A stretch of DNA of 64,000 nucleotides from assembly GCF_018129385.1 (NCBI RefSeq), contig NZ_JAFCLN010000024.1, forward strand, positions 38,329 to 102,328. The letters are read 5' to 3'. Made by a program: the position numbers and the translations under genes. Position 1 is the first letter of the stretch. Each line of letters starts with the position of its first letter. Below, piece after piece: positions 23,255 through 32,805 of this stretch. The notes under the pieces were generated by a model, which was given only the letters and a program-made list of their open reading frames with translations, was not told the origin of the DNA and searched no databases. This stretch comes from Bradyrhizobium lablabi. Lineage in GTDB: Bacteria > Pseudomonadota > Alphaproteobacteria > Rhizobiales > Xanthobacteraceae.

Positions 23255-23537
23255 GTTTTCAGCCAGCTCCCGTTCACTGAAGGCAATAATTTCATTATCC
23301 TAAAAGTGATGATAGCGCAATGAGGCATTGAAAGTATCCCTCAGCTCAAGGCCATCTGCACAAAAAGGCACATTACGCTTAAAAAATAGGCTTTTGAATG
23401 AGCGATCGCGTGTCAGTCGTAGTGACCTTCAATTTTGCTCCAATGAAAATGGTTGCAAAAATTTTTAGAATAGTGAATAAGCGTTTTCAGCCGTTGGCTA
23501 CGTCCTGTGTTCAATGAAAAACAGAAGGGACTGTATT
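23255..23537. promoter_or_regulatory. Divergent AT-rich control region of hydantoinase module 1
   Basis: A 283-base region, clearly more AT-rich than its surroundings, between the regulator and the binding-protein gene. An 11-base direct repeat CGTTTTCAGCC occurs at 23254-23264, overlapping the regulator's start, and at 23482-23492, upstream of the binding-protein gene. These are possible autoregulatory and target operators. A shorter start for the latter gene at ATG 23514 has no ribosome site. Confidence 0.35.
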
Positions 23538-24587
23538 GTGAGCATGCTCGGTTTGGGGAAGAGAAGTGCGGCTCTCGCAGCTGTGTGCGGAATGGCCGTA
23601 TTGGACATGGGTGGGAGTGCCTCGGCCGCCGACCTCGTCGTCGGAGCCTTTGGCGGTATCTGGGAGCGCAGCTTCCGCGAATGTGTCGTCGATCCCTTCA
23701 AGAAGGAGACCGGAAAGTCGGTCGACATCGTGCTTGGTTCGGCGCCGCAATGGCTGAACCAGATCGCCGCGAACCCGACCAAGCCTCCGCTCGACGTGAT
23801 GATGGTGGCGAGCGACCATGCCTATGATGCGATCAATCGCGGGCTGGTCGACAAGTTCTCCCTCGAGCGCGTGCCCAACCTCGCCAAGATCGCCAAACGC
23901 TTCACCGACGTTGGCGACGGCTACGGGGTCGCGCACAATTACGGTTCGATGGGTGTGATCTACAACAAGGCGACCGTGCCGAATCCGCCAAAGACCTGGA
24001 AGGAGTTTGTCGAGGGTACGGTCAGCGGCAAGTGGAAGAGTTCTGCGCCGAGCATCAACTACACCGGGGGTGGCGCGCCTTTCATCGTCTACCAGCTCTC
24101 GACGCTGTATGGCGGCGGCATAGACAACATCGCGCCCGGCCTTGCGCAGGCCAAGCGCATGCTGGACAGCCGCAATCTCACGCTCTGGACCGATCCGAAC
24201 CAGGTGCTCAACGATCTCAAGAGCGGTGAGATCGATATGGCGGCCTACTGGGATGGCAGGGCCTGGGCCTTCATCGACGATGGCAATTCCGGTTTCGGCT
24301 ATCTCACACCGGCGCCGGGCGCGATCGCGGGCATCACCTGGGTTCAGAAGGCCAAGGGCAGCTCCGATCTGGGCTTTGACTTCGTGAATTTCGCGCTCGA
24401 CGCCAGGCGCCAATCCTGCTTCGGCAGCAAGGTGCGCTACGGCACGGGGAATGTCGATGCCGTCTATGATCCGGCGGTCGCTCAGGAGATCACCAAGATC
24501 GACGAGATCATCATTCCGCCCTTCAAGGATCTCCCGCCGCGCCAGGCGAAATGGCTTGAGCAGTGGAATAAGGAGCTCGGCCGCTAG
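23538..24587 (+). CDS. ABC transporter substrate-binding protein, PotD/solute-binding family 1 type
   Basis: A periplasmic binding protein of about 349 residues. I prefer GTG 23538, because AGAAGGGA ends seven bases upstream; ATG 23514 (eight residues longer) lacks a site. A signal peptide ends at SASAA, and the mature protein starts DLVVGAFGGIWERSFRECVVDPFKKETG. This is the polyamine/iron-type binding fold, with YNKATVPNPPKTWKEF and ITWVQKAKGSSDLGFDFVNFAL later. It is the partner of the divergent PotABC-like genes and precedes the hyuA gene by 105 bases. Confidence 0.87.
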   Translation: MSMLGLGKRSAALAAVCGMAVLDMGGSASAADLVVGAFGGIWERSFRECVVDPFKKETGKSVDIVLGSAPQWLNQIAANPTKPPLDVMMVASDHAYDAINRGLVDKFSLERVPNLAKIAKRFTDVGDGYGVAHNYGSMGVIYNKATVPNPPKTWKEFVEGTVSGKWKSSAPSINYTGGGAPFIVYQLSTLYGGGIDNIAPGLAQAKRMLDSRNLTLWTDPNQVLNDLKSGEIDMAAYWDGRAWAFIDDGNSGFGYLTPAPGAIAGITWVQKAKGSSDLGFDFVNFALDARRQSCFGSKVRYGTGNVDAVYDPAVAQEITKIDEIIIPPFKDLPPRQAKWLEQWNKELGR

Positions 24588-24692
24588 AGCCGAACTCTCG
24601 TGCCGGGGCCGTCGATCGATCCTTGATTGCGGGCACATGCAGTCTAATCAACGCATTTTTCGCAAAGAAGCGGCCGTGACTGTTGGAGCTCG

Positions 24693-26744
24693 ATGATGGG
24701 TTATCGCGTAGGGGTCGATATCGGCGGGTCATTCACCGATTTCGCTATTTTCGACGAGCAGAGCAAGACGCTTCGATCGCTGAAGGTCTTTTCCCGCCCG
24801 GATCAGCCCGGCGCGGAAGTGCTGGAAGGTGTTCGTGGACTGGCCGCGCGCTACGGCGTCTCGCCCGGCGAGATCACCTACTTCACTCATGGCACGACGG
24901 TCGGCGTAAATACCGTCGTGCAGCGCAAGGGACTGAAGCTCGCTCTGTTCGTTACCGAGCACTTCCGCGACGTGCTTGAGCTCGCGCGTCTCAAGATTCC
25001 CGACATGTATAGTCTGCTGTCGAAGCGGCCGGCGCCGCTGGTATCGCGGGACATGGTGTTCGGCATTGCGGGCCGCATGCTCGCCGACGGCTCGATTGTC
25101 GAGCCGTTGGACGAAGCAGCGGTCGAAGCGGCAGTACAGGCGGCCTCGGCCGCCGGCGCCGAGGGTGTGGTCATCTCCTTTCTGCATTCCTATCGCGATG
25201 GTGCGCTGGAACGGCAGGCCAAGGCGGTCGTTGAGCGCGTCTCCCCTGGATTGCCGGTGTTCTGTTCAAGCGAGACCTGGCCGATCGTGCGCGAATACGA
25301 GCGCACCATCACCGCCGTCATCGGCGGATATGTTCAGCCGCGCGTCTCTCACTATCTCGGGTCGCTGCAAAGCGCCCTCAAAGATCTCGGCGTGCCCGCA
25401 GATCCCCGGCTGACCAAATCGAATGGCGGCATCATGACCGCCGAACAGGGTAAGCAGCAGTGCGTGCAAATGATCCTGTCCGGCACCGCTTCCGGAGTGA
25501 TCGGCGCCAGCTATGTTGCCGAAACATGTGGCATCGACCGCTGCATGAGTCTCGACATCGGCGGTACTACTGCCGACGTCGCGTTGATTGTTGATGGCCG
25601 GCCCCAATATGGCGTTGGCGAGCGCATCGGCGACTTCCAGATATTCATTCCCTCGGTCTCGGTAAGCTCGATCGGTGAAGGTGGCGGCTCCATCGCGTGG
25701 GTCGATCGGCTCGGCGTCCTGAAGGTCGGCCCCGAAAGCGCCGGCTCGCGGCCGGGGCCCGCCTGTTACGGTCTTGGCGGCGACCGGGCGACGATCACGG
25801 ATGCCTTCGTCGCAACTGGATTGGTCGGACATTCCGACCTCGGCTATAACGCGGTGCATGTCGATGTCGGCAAGGCGAGGGCGGTCGTCGGCCATCTCGC
25901 CGAAAGACTGGATCGTTCGATCGAGCAGACCGCCGAGGCCATCGTCAATATCGCCGTGTCAGGCATGTTCTCGGAGGTGAGTGGTCTGCTGTCGCGCTTT
26001 GGCGTTGATCCGCGCGACTTCTCGCTCCTGGCGTTTGGCGGCGCCGGCCCGATGATGGCCTGCTTCCTCGCGCGCGAACTGAAGATGCGCGAAGTCGTCG
26101 TTCCCCCGACACCGGGCGTGCTGAGTGCGCTCGGCGGCCTGATCGCCGATCTGAAGAATGATTTCATCCGCACGCTCTATCTGGACCTTGGCCCTGGCGC
26201 GATGCCGGTGCTGAAGGAGGCCTTCGCTGAGTTGCGCGCGAACGCGCTGTCCTGGCTCAAGGACGATCAAGGATATGACGGCCCATACGCGTTGGCGTTC
26301 TCGGCGGATATGCGCTATCGCGGCCAATCGTTCGAAATCGATGCGGCGCTCGATTCCGAATCGATCGAGAGTGGCCGCTTCGAGGCTCTTGCCGAGGCTT
26401 TCCATGTCGCGCATGAGCAAATGTACGGTCATGCCGACCGGACGGCGCCGGTTCAACTCATCACGGCGCGCCTCGTGATCAGCGGCAAAACCGAGAAGCC
26501 GCAATTTCCAAAGCGCAAGCTACGTCCCGGCCGGGCCGTTTCCGACAAGAGCGTCGAGGTCTTTCTCGACGGAGCCAAGTGCTCCGTGCCGCTCTACCGG
26601 CGTGAGGCCCTCGCACCCGGTGACACATTTGAAGGACCCGCGATCGTGGCGCAGGACGATTGTACGACCGTCGTGCTTGCCGGATTCGTGGCCTCGGTCG
26701 ACGAGTTCGGAAACCTGCGCATCGTTCTTGGAGCATCGGCATGA
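24693..26744 (+). CDS. Hydantoinase/oxoprolinase family protein, subunit A (HyuA type), module 1
   Basis: A 683-residue ATP-using subunit. The N-terminal ASKHA phosphate-binding motif VGVDIGGSFTDFAIFD is followed by FTHGTTVGVNTVVQRKG. The second actin-like site is MSLDIGGTTADVAL, and LLAFGGAGPMMACFLARELKM is near residue 450. The family includes N-methylhydantoinase A, 5-oxoprolinase and the acetone-carboxylase beta subunit. All phosphorylate a carbonyl or amide before hydrolysis or carboxylation. GGAG precedes the ATG. The gene overlaps the B-subunit gene by ATGA. The substrate is unknown. Confidence 0.9.
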   Translation: MMGYRVGVDIGGSFTDFAIFDEQSKTLRSLKVFSRPDQPGAEVLEGVRGLAARYGVSPGEITYFTHGTTVGVNTVVQRKGLKLALFVTEHFRDVLELARLKIPDMYSLLSKRPAPLVSRDMVFGIAGRMLADGSIVEPLDEAAVEAAVQAASAAGAEGVVISFLHSYRDGALERQAKAVVERVSPGLPVFCSSETWPIVREYERTITAVIGGYVQPRVSHYLGSLQSALKDLGVPADPRLTKSNGGIMTAEQGKQQCVQMILSGTASGVIGASYVAETCGIDRCMSLDIGGTTADVALIVDGRPQYGVGERIGDFQIFIPSVSVSSIGEGGGSIAWVDRLGVLKVGPESAGSRPGPACYGLGGDRATITDAFVATGLVGHSDLGYNAVHVDVGKARAVVGHLAERLDRSIEQTAEAIVNIAVSGMFSEVSGLLSRFGVDPRDFSLLAFGGAGPMMACFLARELKMREVVVPPTPGVLSALGGLIADLKNDFIRTLYLDLGPGAMPVLKEAFAELRANALSWLKDDQGYDGPYALAFSADMRYRGQSFEIDAALDSESIESGRFEALAEAFHVAHEQMYGHADRTAPVQLITARLVISGKTEKPQFPKRKLRPGRAVSDKSVEVFLDGAKCSVPLYRREALAPGDTFEGPAIVAQDDCTTVVLAGFVASVDEFGNLRIVLGASA

Positions 26745-28765
26745 TTATCGACAAGGCGGTGCTTCAGGTTCTCGCCAACCACTGTGCTGCGGCGGCGGAG
26801 AGTATGGGCTACACGCTGATGCGTACGGCCTATTCCACCTTCGTGAAGGAAACGGAAGACTTCTCCTGCCAGATCCTCACACGGTCCGGACAGACCGTGG
26901 CTTCACCGAAGAGCATGGGCGCGACCTGGTATACGGGCCTCGACTATGGCGCCGTGATCCGGATGTTTGACGACTACCAGGAAGGCGATGTCTACTGCAC
27001 GAACGATCCGTATAGCGGTTATGTGGCAACTCACTCGCCCGACCTGCACCTTTGGATGCCGGTATTCTCGGGCGGTGAGTTGGTGTGTTTTGTCGGCAAC
27101 CACATCCACAACACCGACATCGGCGGCGCCGTGCCTGCCTCGCTGTCGCGGACGCTGACGGAGGTCCATCAGGAGGGTATCCGGATTCCGCCGATCCGGC
27201 TGATGCGAAACGGCGTCATGAACGACGACGTGCTGCGTATCCTTAACCTCAATGTACGCGTGCCGGAGCAGAATTGGGGTGACCTCAATGCCCAGCTTGC
27301 CTGCGTCAAGGTAGGCGAGCGCAAGGTCCAAGGCATCATCGAGCGTTTCGGACTTGAAGCGTTCAAGGCTGGCCTCGAACAGCTACTTGACTATGCGGAG
27401 GAGCAGGCTCGCTCGCTGGTACGCAGTATTCCCGACGGTGACTACAACTTCTCGGACTATGCCGATGAAGACTCGGTCAACGGCTATCCGGTTCGCATTT
27501 GCCTGACGGTGCGCGTGCGTGGCGATGCGCTGACGATGGACTTCACCGGTACCGATCCCCAACTGGTCTCGTCGCTGAACATGCCGACAGGTGGCAATCC
27601 GCATCATTCGCTCATCACGGTCGGCCTGATCTATGTGCTCTACACGCTCGATCCGACCATCATTCTGAATTCGGGCACCGTGCGGATGCTCAATACCATT
27701 CTGCCACCCGGTACGGTGGTGAACTGCGAATTCCCTGCCGCCGTTGGTATGCGCAGCCTGCTTTGCAACGTCACTCAGGTCGTGGTCATCGGTGCCTTTA
27801 CGCTCGCCCTTCCGGACCGCCTTCCGGCCTCACCGGGTAACGGGCTCAGTCTCGTCAACGTTCGCACCGCGACGCGCGACGGACGAACCGTCATGGCCTC
27901 GATCGGACCGGTCGGCGGCGGTGCCGGCGGAGGTCCGTTCGAGGACGGTGCAGAGGGCAGCGGCGCCAACATGTCGTTCCTGAAGAATACTCCGGTTGAG
28001 ATCAACGAATCCGAGATCCCAATCCGCATCCACAAATATGGCCTCGTGACCGATTCAGGCGGTGCCGGTCGCTATCGCGGTGGCCTCGCCCTGATGATGG
28101 AATTTCAGCTCTTTGCGCCGCAATCGATGGTCACCGCTCGTAATCGTGACCGCTGCTTGATCGCGGCTTGGGGAGCGTGCGGCGGGCATGCCGGTGCTGC
28201 CTCCAGCTTCACTCGCAATCCTTACGGAGAGGCCGAGGATCTCCGCAATAGCGACATCGTACCTCTCGAACCCGGCGATATGCTGCTACTGGTGGGGCCA
28301 GGTGCCGGCGGCTACGGCCATCCCCATGAACGGCCGATTGAACGCGTCGTCGAGGATGTGCGTTGCGGCTTCGTCAGCCGCGAGCGCGCTCGTTCGGATT
28401 ATGGCGTTGCGCTCGCGGAGGACGGCTCTGTCGATGGGCCCGAAACCCAGCGCCTACGCGCCGCACTCGCAGGTAAAGCGAGCAAGGAGCATTTCGGCCA
28501 CGGCGCCGGCAGGGTCCAGTTCGAGAAAGTTTGGACCGAGCAGCGCTATGCGCTGCTGACGCGCATCCTGACGGCGGCGCCGGTTACATGGCGGTTCTTC
28601 GTCAAGCACCAGCTGTTCAAGGCGATGGAAGGAAGGCCGGCCGGCCCGGATGGTGGCGTCGCGGAACTTCTGGATGCTTACGCGGCTCTGGCGACGAGGT
28701 TTGTCGATCTGCCTCCGCCTCCCAGGTTGCGTACCGTCGCGTCAACGGGAGTCGCGGCCGCGTAG
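26741..28765 (+). CDS. Hydantoinase B family protein (HyuB type) with C-terminal extension, module 1
   Basis: A 674-residue catalytic-side subunit. The start is ATG 26741, overlapping the hyuA stop. The core has NDPYSGYVATHSPDLHLWMPVF, VGNHIHNTDIGGAVP, the FTGTDPQ region and the C-terminal GAGGYGHP typical of HyuB/acetone-carboxylase alpha-like subunits. About 120 residues follow that glycine motif, including FGHGAGRVQFEKVW and WRFFVKHQLFKAMEG. The module-2 counterpart (551 residues) ends near its glycine motif. It acts with the subunit encoded upstream, probably as an A-B heteromer. Confidence 0.9.
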   Translation: MIIDKAVLQVLANHCAAAAESMGYTLMRTAYSTFVKETEDFSCQILTRSGQTVASPKSMGATWYTGLDYGAVIRMFDDYQEGDVYCTNDPYSGYVATHSPDLHLWMPVFSGGELVCFVGNHIHNTDIGGAVPASLSRTLTEVHQEGIRIPPIRLMRNGVMNDDVLRILNLNVRVPEQNWGDLNAQLACVKVGERKVQGIIERFGLEAFKAGLEQLLDYAEEQARSLVRSIPDGDYNFSDYADEDSVNGYPVRICLTVRVRGDALTMDFTGTDPQLVSSLNMPTGGNPHHSLITVGLIYVLYTLDPTIILNSGTVRMLNTILPPGTVVNCEFPAAVGMRSLLCNVTQVVVIGAFTLALPDRLPASPGNGLSLVNVRTATRDGRTVMASIGPVGGGAGGGPFEDGAEGSGANMSFLKNTPVEINESEIPIRIHKYGLVTDSGGAGRYRGGLALMMEFQLFAPQSMVTARNRDRCLIAAWGACGGHAGAASSFTRNPYGEAEDLRNSDIVPLEPGDMLLLVGPGAGGYGHPHERPIERVVEDVRCGFVSRERARSDYGVALAEDGSVDGPETQRLRAALAGKASKEHFGHGAGRVQFEKVWTEQRYALLTRILTAAPVTWRFFVKHQLFKAMEGRPAGPDGGVAELLDAYAALATRFVDLPPPPRLRTVASTGVAAA

Positions 28766-28801
28766 AGCTCACAGCTCGGCCGCTTTGGAGGAGAAGCAGG
28801 A

Positions 28802-29998
28802 ATGAACGTTGCAGCCAAGCCGAGTCGCGCCGGTGGATCGTCTCTGCTGTTCAGCCCATTCCGGCTGCGCGACGTGACCCTTCCCAATCGGATCGTGATC
28901 GCGCCGATGCAGATGTACAAGGCGGGGCCGGACGGCAAGGCGACCGATTGGCACTTCCAGCATTTGGCGAAGTATGCCGTCGGCGGAGCCGGAACGGTGA
29001 TGACCGAAGGGCTCATTATAGATCCCATCGGCCGGAACACGTATGGCGACCTCGGACTTTGGGACGACGCGCAGATCGCGCCGCTGCGCCGGATCACCGA
29101 ATTTCTGCGCGCGCAAGGAAGCGTTCCAGCGGCGCAGATCCATCATGCCGGGCCCAAATCGTCACGCCAACGGCCCTGGGAAGGTCTCGGATCACTGGGC
29201 GACGCGGAAGCCGCACGCGGCGAGCGGCCCTGGACGCCGGTTAGTTCGACTGAGGCGAAGAGTGTGTCACATTGGCGTGCACCCCGCGCGCTGTCGATCG
29301 ACGAGATTGCCGCGCTGATCGATGCTTATGGCCAGGGTGCACGCCGCGCCGATGAGGCGGGCTTCGACGTTCTCGACGTCCATGCCGCCCATGGCTATCT
29401 GATCCATTCCTTTCTCTCGCCGGTCGCCAACAAGCGCGAGGACGGCTATGGCGGCGATCTGGCGGGACGCATGCGACTGGCGCTCGAGATCGCCGAGAGC
29501 ATTCGCAGGCATTGGCCCAAAGGCAAACCTCTGTTCTTCCGGTTGTCGTGCGTCGACTGGCGCAAGGACCTGGACACGCGCGAGGACGGCTGGACCATCG
29601 AGGACAGCTGCGTGCTTGCCCGCGAACTGGCGGCCCGGGGAGTGGACCTCATAGACTGCTCTTCAGGCGGCATCCGGGCCGAAAACTCGATGATGGACTA
29701 TGCCAAGCAGCGCAAAAAGCTACAGCGCGGCCATCAGGTTCCCTACGCCGCGCATATCCGTCGCGAGACCGGCGTACCGACCATGGCTGTAGGTGTGATC
29801 CTCGATGGTCCGCAAGCCGAAGCGATACTCGCAGAGGGGCACGCCGATCTGATCGCGATCGCCCGCGAGGCGCTGTACGACCCGCACTGGGCGCTGCATG
29901 CGGCACGTGCGCTCGGAATCGATTCAGATTGGCAAAAATGGCCGCCATCCTATGGCTGGTGGCTTGAGTTGCGCGACAGGATCGGCATCGAGGACTGA
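28802..29998 (+). CDS. NADH:flavin oxidoreductase, Old Yellow Enzyme family (YqjM-like), module 1
   Basis: A 398-residue FMN TIM-barrel enzyme. NRIVIAPMQMY at residues 29-39 aligns with the YqjM motif containing PMCMY: the redox-tuning Cys is Gln (Q37) while the Tyr (Y39) remains. The substrate-binding His pair is H194 and H197 in HAAHGYL. GVDLIDCSSGG and GHADLIAIAREAL near the C-terminus bind the FMN phosphate. Family members reduce activated C=C bonds, and some oxidise amines or cyclic substrates. It lies 36 bases after hyuB, with GGAGGAGAAGCAGGA before the ATG. The reaction in this pathway is unknown. Confidence 0.88.
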   Translation: MNVAAKPSRAGGSSLLFSPFRLRDVTLPNRIVIAPMQMYKAGPDGKATDWHFQHLAKYAVGGAGTVMTEGLIIDPIGRNTYGDLGLWDDAQIAPLRRITEFLRAQGSVPAAQIHHAGPKSSRQRPWEGLGSLGDAEAARGERPWTPVSSTEAKSVSHWRAPRALSIDEIAALIDAYGQGARRADEAGFDVLDVHAAHGYLIHSFLSPVANKREDGYGGDLAGRMRLALEIAESIRRHWPKGKPLFFRLSCVDWRKDLDTREDGWTIEDSCVLARELAARGVDLIDCSSGGIRAENSMMDYAKQRKKLQRGHQVPYAAHIRRETGVPTMAVGVILDGPQAEAILAEGHADLIAIAREALYDPHWALHAARALGIDSDWQKWPPSYGWWLELRDRIGIED

Positions 29999-30073
29999 GT
30001 TTGAAGACGCGAGGAGCATGCTGCGCTTCGGCGCGGCATTGCCATCTCGTTACCGTCCTTCGGAGTTCAATTG

Positions 30074-31402
30074 ATGCAACAACCCCTCGAGCGGATCGAG
30101 ACAGACACTGAGTTTCCGGAGGCGGCGGACGTGGTCGTCATCGGCGGAGGCATCGCAGGCATTTCGACCGCTTACTTTCTGGCGAAGCGGGGCGTGTCCG
30201 TTGTCGTGCTGGAGAAAGGGCTGGTCGGGGCGGAGCAATCCAGCCGCAATTGGGGCTGGTGCCGCCAACAGGGGCGGGACATTGCCGAGCTCGATCTTGC
30301 GCGACTGAGCATGAGCCTGTGGGAAACGCTGCCCGCCGAGATCGGTGCGGATCTGGGGTTTCGCAAGGTGGGTGTCGCTTTCGTGACCGACAGCGCGGCG
30401 GAACTCGCGGCGTGGGAACGCTGGCGGGATATCGCACGCGAACATCAAATTCACAGTCAGCTCCTCACGGCAGCGGAGGCGCAAGCCAAGACTCCCGGAA
30501 GCGCGCGGCGCTGGGTCGGTGGGCTCCAAACCCCGTCCGACGGCTGCGCCGAGCCGTCGAAAGTGGTTCCTCTGCTTGCCCAGGCGGCGCGACGCCTCGG
30601 CGCGGTCGTGGTGCAGAACTGCGCTGTGCGGTTGATGGAGAAGAAAGGCGGTCGAGTCGCGGCCGTGGTGACCGAACGGGGAGCGATCCGGACCAACGCC
30701 GTGCTTTGTGCTGGAGGTGCCTGGTCATCGCTTTTCTGTCGGCGCCATGGTGTCGACCTGCCCCAGGCTGTGGTCTACGGATCGGTAGCCCGTACTACGC
30801 GGGCGGTAGATTTGTTGAGCCAATGCGTCTCGACACCCGGCTTCTCTGTGCGTCGCCGCACTGATGACGGTTATACGGTCGCGATGAGCGGACGCGGCAC
30901 CGTCCACCTCACCCCGTCGCTACTGCGCTATGGCTGGAAATTCCTGCCAACCTTCCTTCAACGCCGCCGGGGCTTGAAGATCCGCCTCGGCAAGGCGTTC
31001 CTTGACGAACTGCTGCAATCCTCGAAATGGTCGGCGGACGAAGTCTCACCGTTCGAGAAGACGCGCATTCTTGATCCGCTGCCGGACGCCGAACTCCTGG
31101 GGCGCGCGCTTGGCGAACTGCGTGCCACATTTCCCGAACTCGGCGAAATCGGGATCGAGGGAAGCTGGGGTGGCGTGATCGATTCCATGCCGGATGCGGT
31201 GCCGGTGATTTCACCCGTGGCCGCGCTACCCGGATTCTTCCTCTCGACAGGCTTCAGCGGTCATGGCTTCGGAGTCGGCCCCGCCGCCGGGTTGGCGGCT
31301 GCCGACATGATTACCGGTAGCGCCACAGCGGTGGACCTGACGCCGTTCCGATACTCACGGCTTTTCGACGGCACACGGCTTCGGCCGGATTCGAAACTTT
31401 AG
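30074..31402 (+). CDS. FAD-dependent oxidoreductase of the DAO family, module 1
   Basis: A 442-residue flavoprotein. The dinucleotide-binding motif VVVIGGGIAGISTAYFLAKRG is near residues 20-40, then NWGWCRQQGRD and the C-terminal GFFLSTGFSGHGFGVGPAAG flavin-contact region. Glycine/sarcosine/D-amino-acid oxidases and PuuB-like amine oxidases share this fold. ATG 30074, with GGAG eight bases upstream, is preferred over the adjacent TTG 30071. It follows the OYE gene by 75 bases. Oxidative deamination or N-demethylation of a small amine or amino acid is likely. Confidence 0.85.
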   Translation: MQQPLERIETDTEFPEAADVVVIGGGIAGISTAYFLAKRGVSVVVLEKGLVGAEQSSRNWGWCRQQGRDIAELDLARLSMSLWETLPAEIGADLGFRKVGVAFVTDSAAELAAWERWRDIAREHQIHSQLLTAAEAQAKTPGSARRWVGGLQTPSDGCAEPSKVVPLLAQAARRLGAVVVQNCAVRLMEKKGGRVAAVVTERGAIRTNAVLCAGGAWSSLFCRRHGVDLPQAVVYGSVARTTRAVDLLSQCVSTPGFSVRRRTDDGYTVAMSGRGTVHLTPSLLRYGWKFLPTFLQRRRGLKIRLGKAFLDELLQSSKWSADEVSPFEKTRILDPLPDAELLGRALGELRATFPELGEIGIEGSWGGVIDSMPDAVPVISPVAALPGFFLSTGFSGHGFGVGPAAGLAAADMITGSATAVDLTPFRYSRLFDGTRLRPDSKL

Positions 31403-31479
31403 CGAACTCGGTCGAAAGCTCTCTGGGAGTTAAGGGCCGCAGCACTCGGTCTTGTCCATCTCATTGCAAGGAACCTGTA

Positions 31480-32751
31480 ATGCGACACATCGCAATCGTG
31501 GGCGCCGGCGTCACCGGCGTCACAACTGCATATGCTCTCGTCGAGCGTGGTTACGAGGTCACCGTTTTTGACCGAAATCGCTACGCCGGTATGGAGACAT
31601 CGTTTGCAAACGGAGGACAGCTCTCTGCAAGCAATGCCGAGGTCTGGAACAGTGCATCCACCGTTCTGAAAGGACTAAGGTGGATGATGCGACGCGATGC
31701 CCCTCTGCTCGTGAATCCGTTGCCCGGCTGGCACAAATATTCGTGGATGGCGGAATTCATCGCCAATATCTCGAACTACAGGGCCAACACCATTGAAACT
31801 GTGCGGCTGGCGATTGCCGCACGCAAGTATCTTTTTGAAATGGCGGAACGGGAGAAGATCGATTTCGATCTGGAAAAGCGCGGCATATTGCATTTTTACC
31901 GCGACAGGGCCGGGTTTGATAAGGCGCTAAAAGTCAACGATCTGCTGGCGAAGGGCGGCCTCGACCGCCGTGCAGTTACTGTTGACGAGATCCGCAGAAT
32001 TGAACCGGCATTGAAGGGCACTTGCTATGCCGGCTTCTTCACCCCATCCGATTCAACTGGCGATATTCACAAGTTCACGCGCGGTCTTGCCGATGTCTGC
32101 GCGCGGCGGGGCGTCAGATTCTGTTTCGATGCCTCGATCGACAAGATCGTTCCGTCTGTTGACGGCACATTTCAGATCGGCTGGCTTTCAACCGCATCGC
32201 GCGAGGGCGGTAGCGACACACAATGGCAGTCGCTTCAGGCCGATGCGGTCGTTATCTGTGCCGGCACTGCAAGCCGCGATTTCGCCAGCATGCTCGGCGA
32301 CCGGCTCAACATCTATCCGGTGAAAGGATACTCGATTACGGTCGGGCTTCACACGCCGGAAAGCCAGACCGCCGCTCCGCAAGTGAGCATCCTGGATGAT
32401 GCGACCAAGATTGTAACGAGCCGGCTCGGACGCGACAGGTTCCGGGTGGCTGGAACCGCCGAGTTTAACGGATTCAACCGCGATATCCGTCATGATCGCG
32501 TCGAACCGCTGGTCCGGTGGACCCGTGAACATTTTCCGGCGGTGGCCACTGACAAAGTAGTGGCCTGGAGCGGGCTGCGGCCGATGATGCCGAGCATGTT
32601 GCCGCGCGTCGGTGCAGGCAGGCGTCCGGGTGTCTTCTATAACACCGGTCACGGTCACCTGGGATGGACGCTGTCGGCGGCGACGGCGCAGACGCTCGCC
32701 GACGCTGTGTCAGCGACTGTTGCGATCGAAGGCCGGAACCGGGCTGCTTGA
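31480..32751 (+). CDS. D-amino-acid dehydrogenase (DadA) family FAD oxidoreductase
   Basis: A 423-residue flavoprotein. It starts with HIAIVGAGVTGVTTAYALVERGYEVTVFD and the GMETSFANGGQLSAS loop typical of DadA, and ends with GVFYNTGHGHLGWTLSAATAQTLADA. DadA enzymes oxidise D-amino acids to 2-oxo acids and pass electrons to the respiratory chain at the inner membrane face. AAGGA lies eight bases before the ATG. It ends module 1 and converges on the polysaccharide-deacetylase-like gene. Other cyclic or N-methyl amino acids are possible substrates. Confidence 0.87.
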   Translation: MRHIAIVGAGVTGVTTAYALVERGYEVTVFDRNRYAGMETSFANGGQLSASNAEVWNSASTVLKGLRWMMRRDAPLLVNPLPGWHKYSWMAEFIANISNYRANTIETVRLAIAARKYLFEMAEREKIDFDLEKRGILHFYRDRAGFDKALKVNDLLAKGGLDRRAVTVDEIRRIEPALKGTCYAGFFTPSDSTGDIHKFTRGLADVCARRGVRFCFDASIDKIVPSVDGTFQIGWLSTASREGGSDTQWQSLQADAVVICAGTASRDFASMLGDRLNIYPVKGYSITVGLHTPESQTAAPQVSILDDATKIVTSRLGRDRFRVAGTAEFNGFNRDIRHDRVEPLVRWTREHFPAVATDKVVAWSGLRPMMPSMLPRVGAGRRPGVFYNTGHGHLGWTLSAATAQTLADAVSATVAIEGRNRAA

Positions 32752-32805
32752 TCGACTGGCGCATGGTTCAGTCTCTCGATGCCAACCCGCCGGTTTCCTG
32801 CATGG

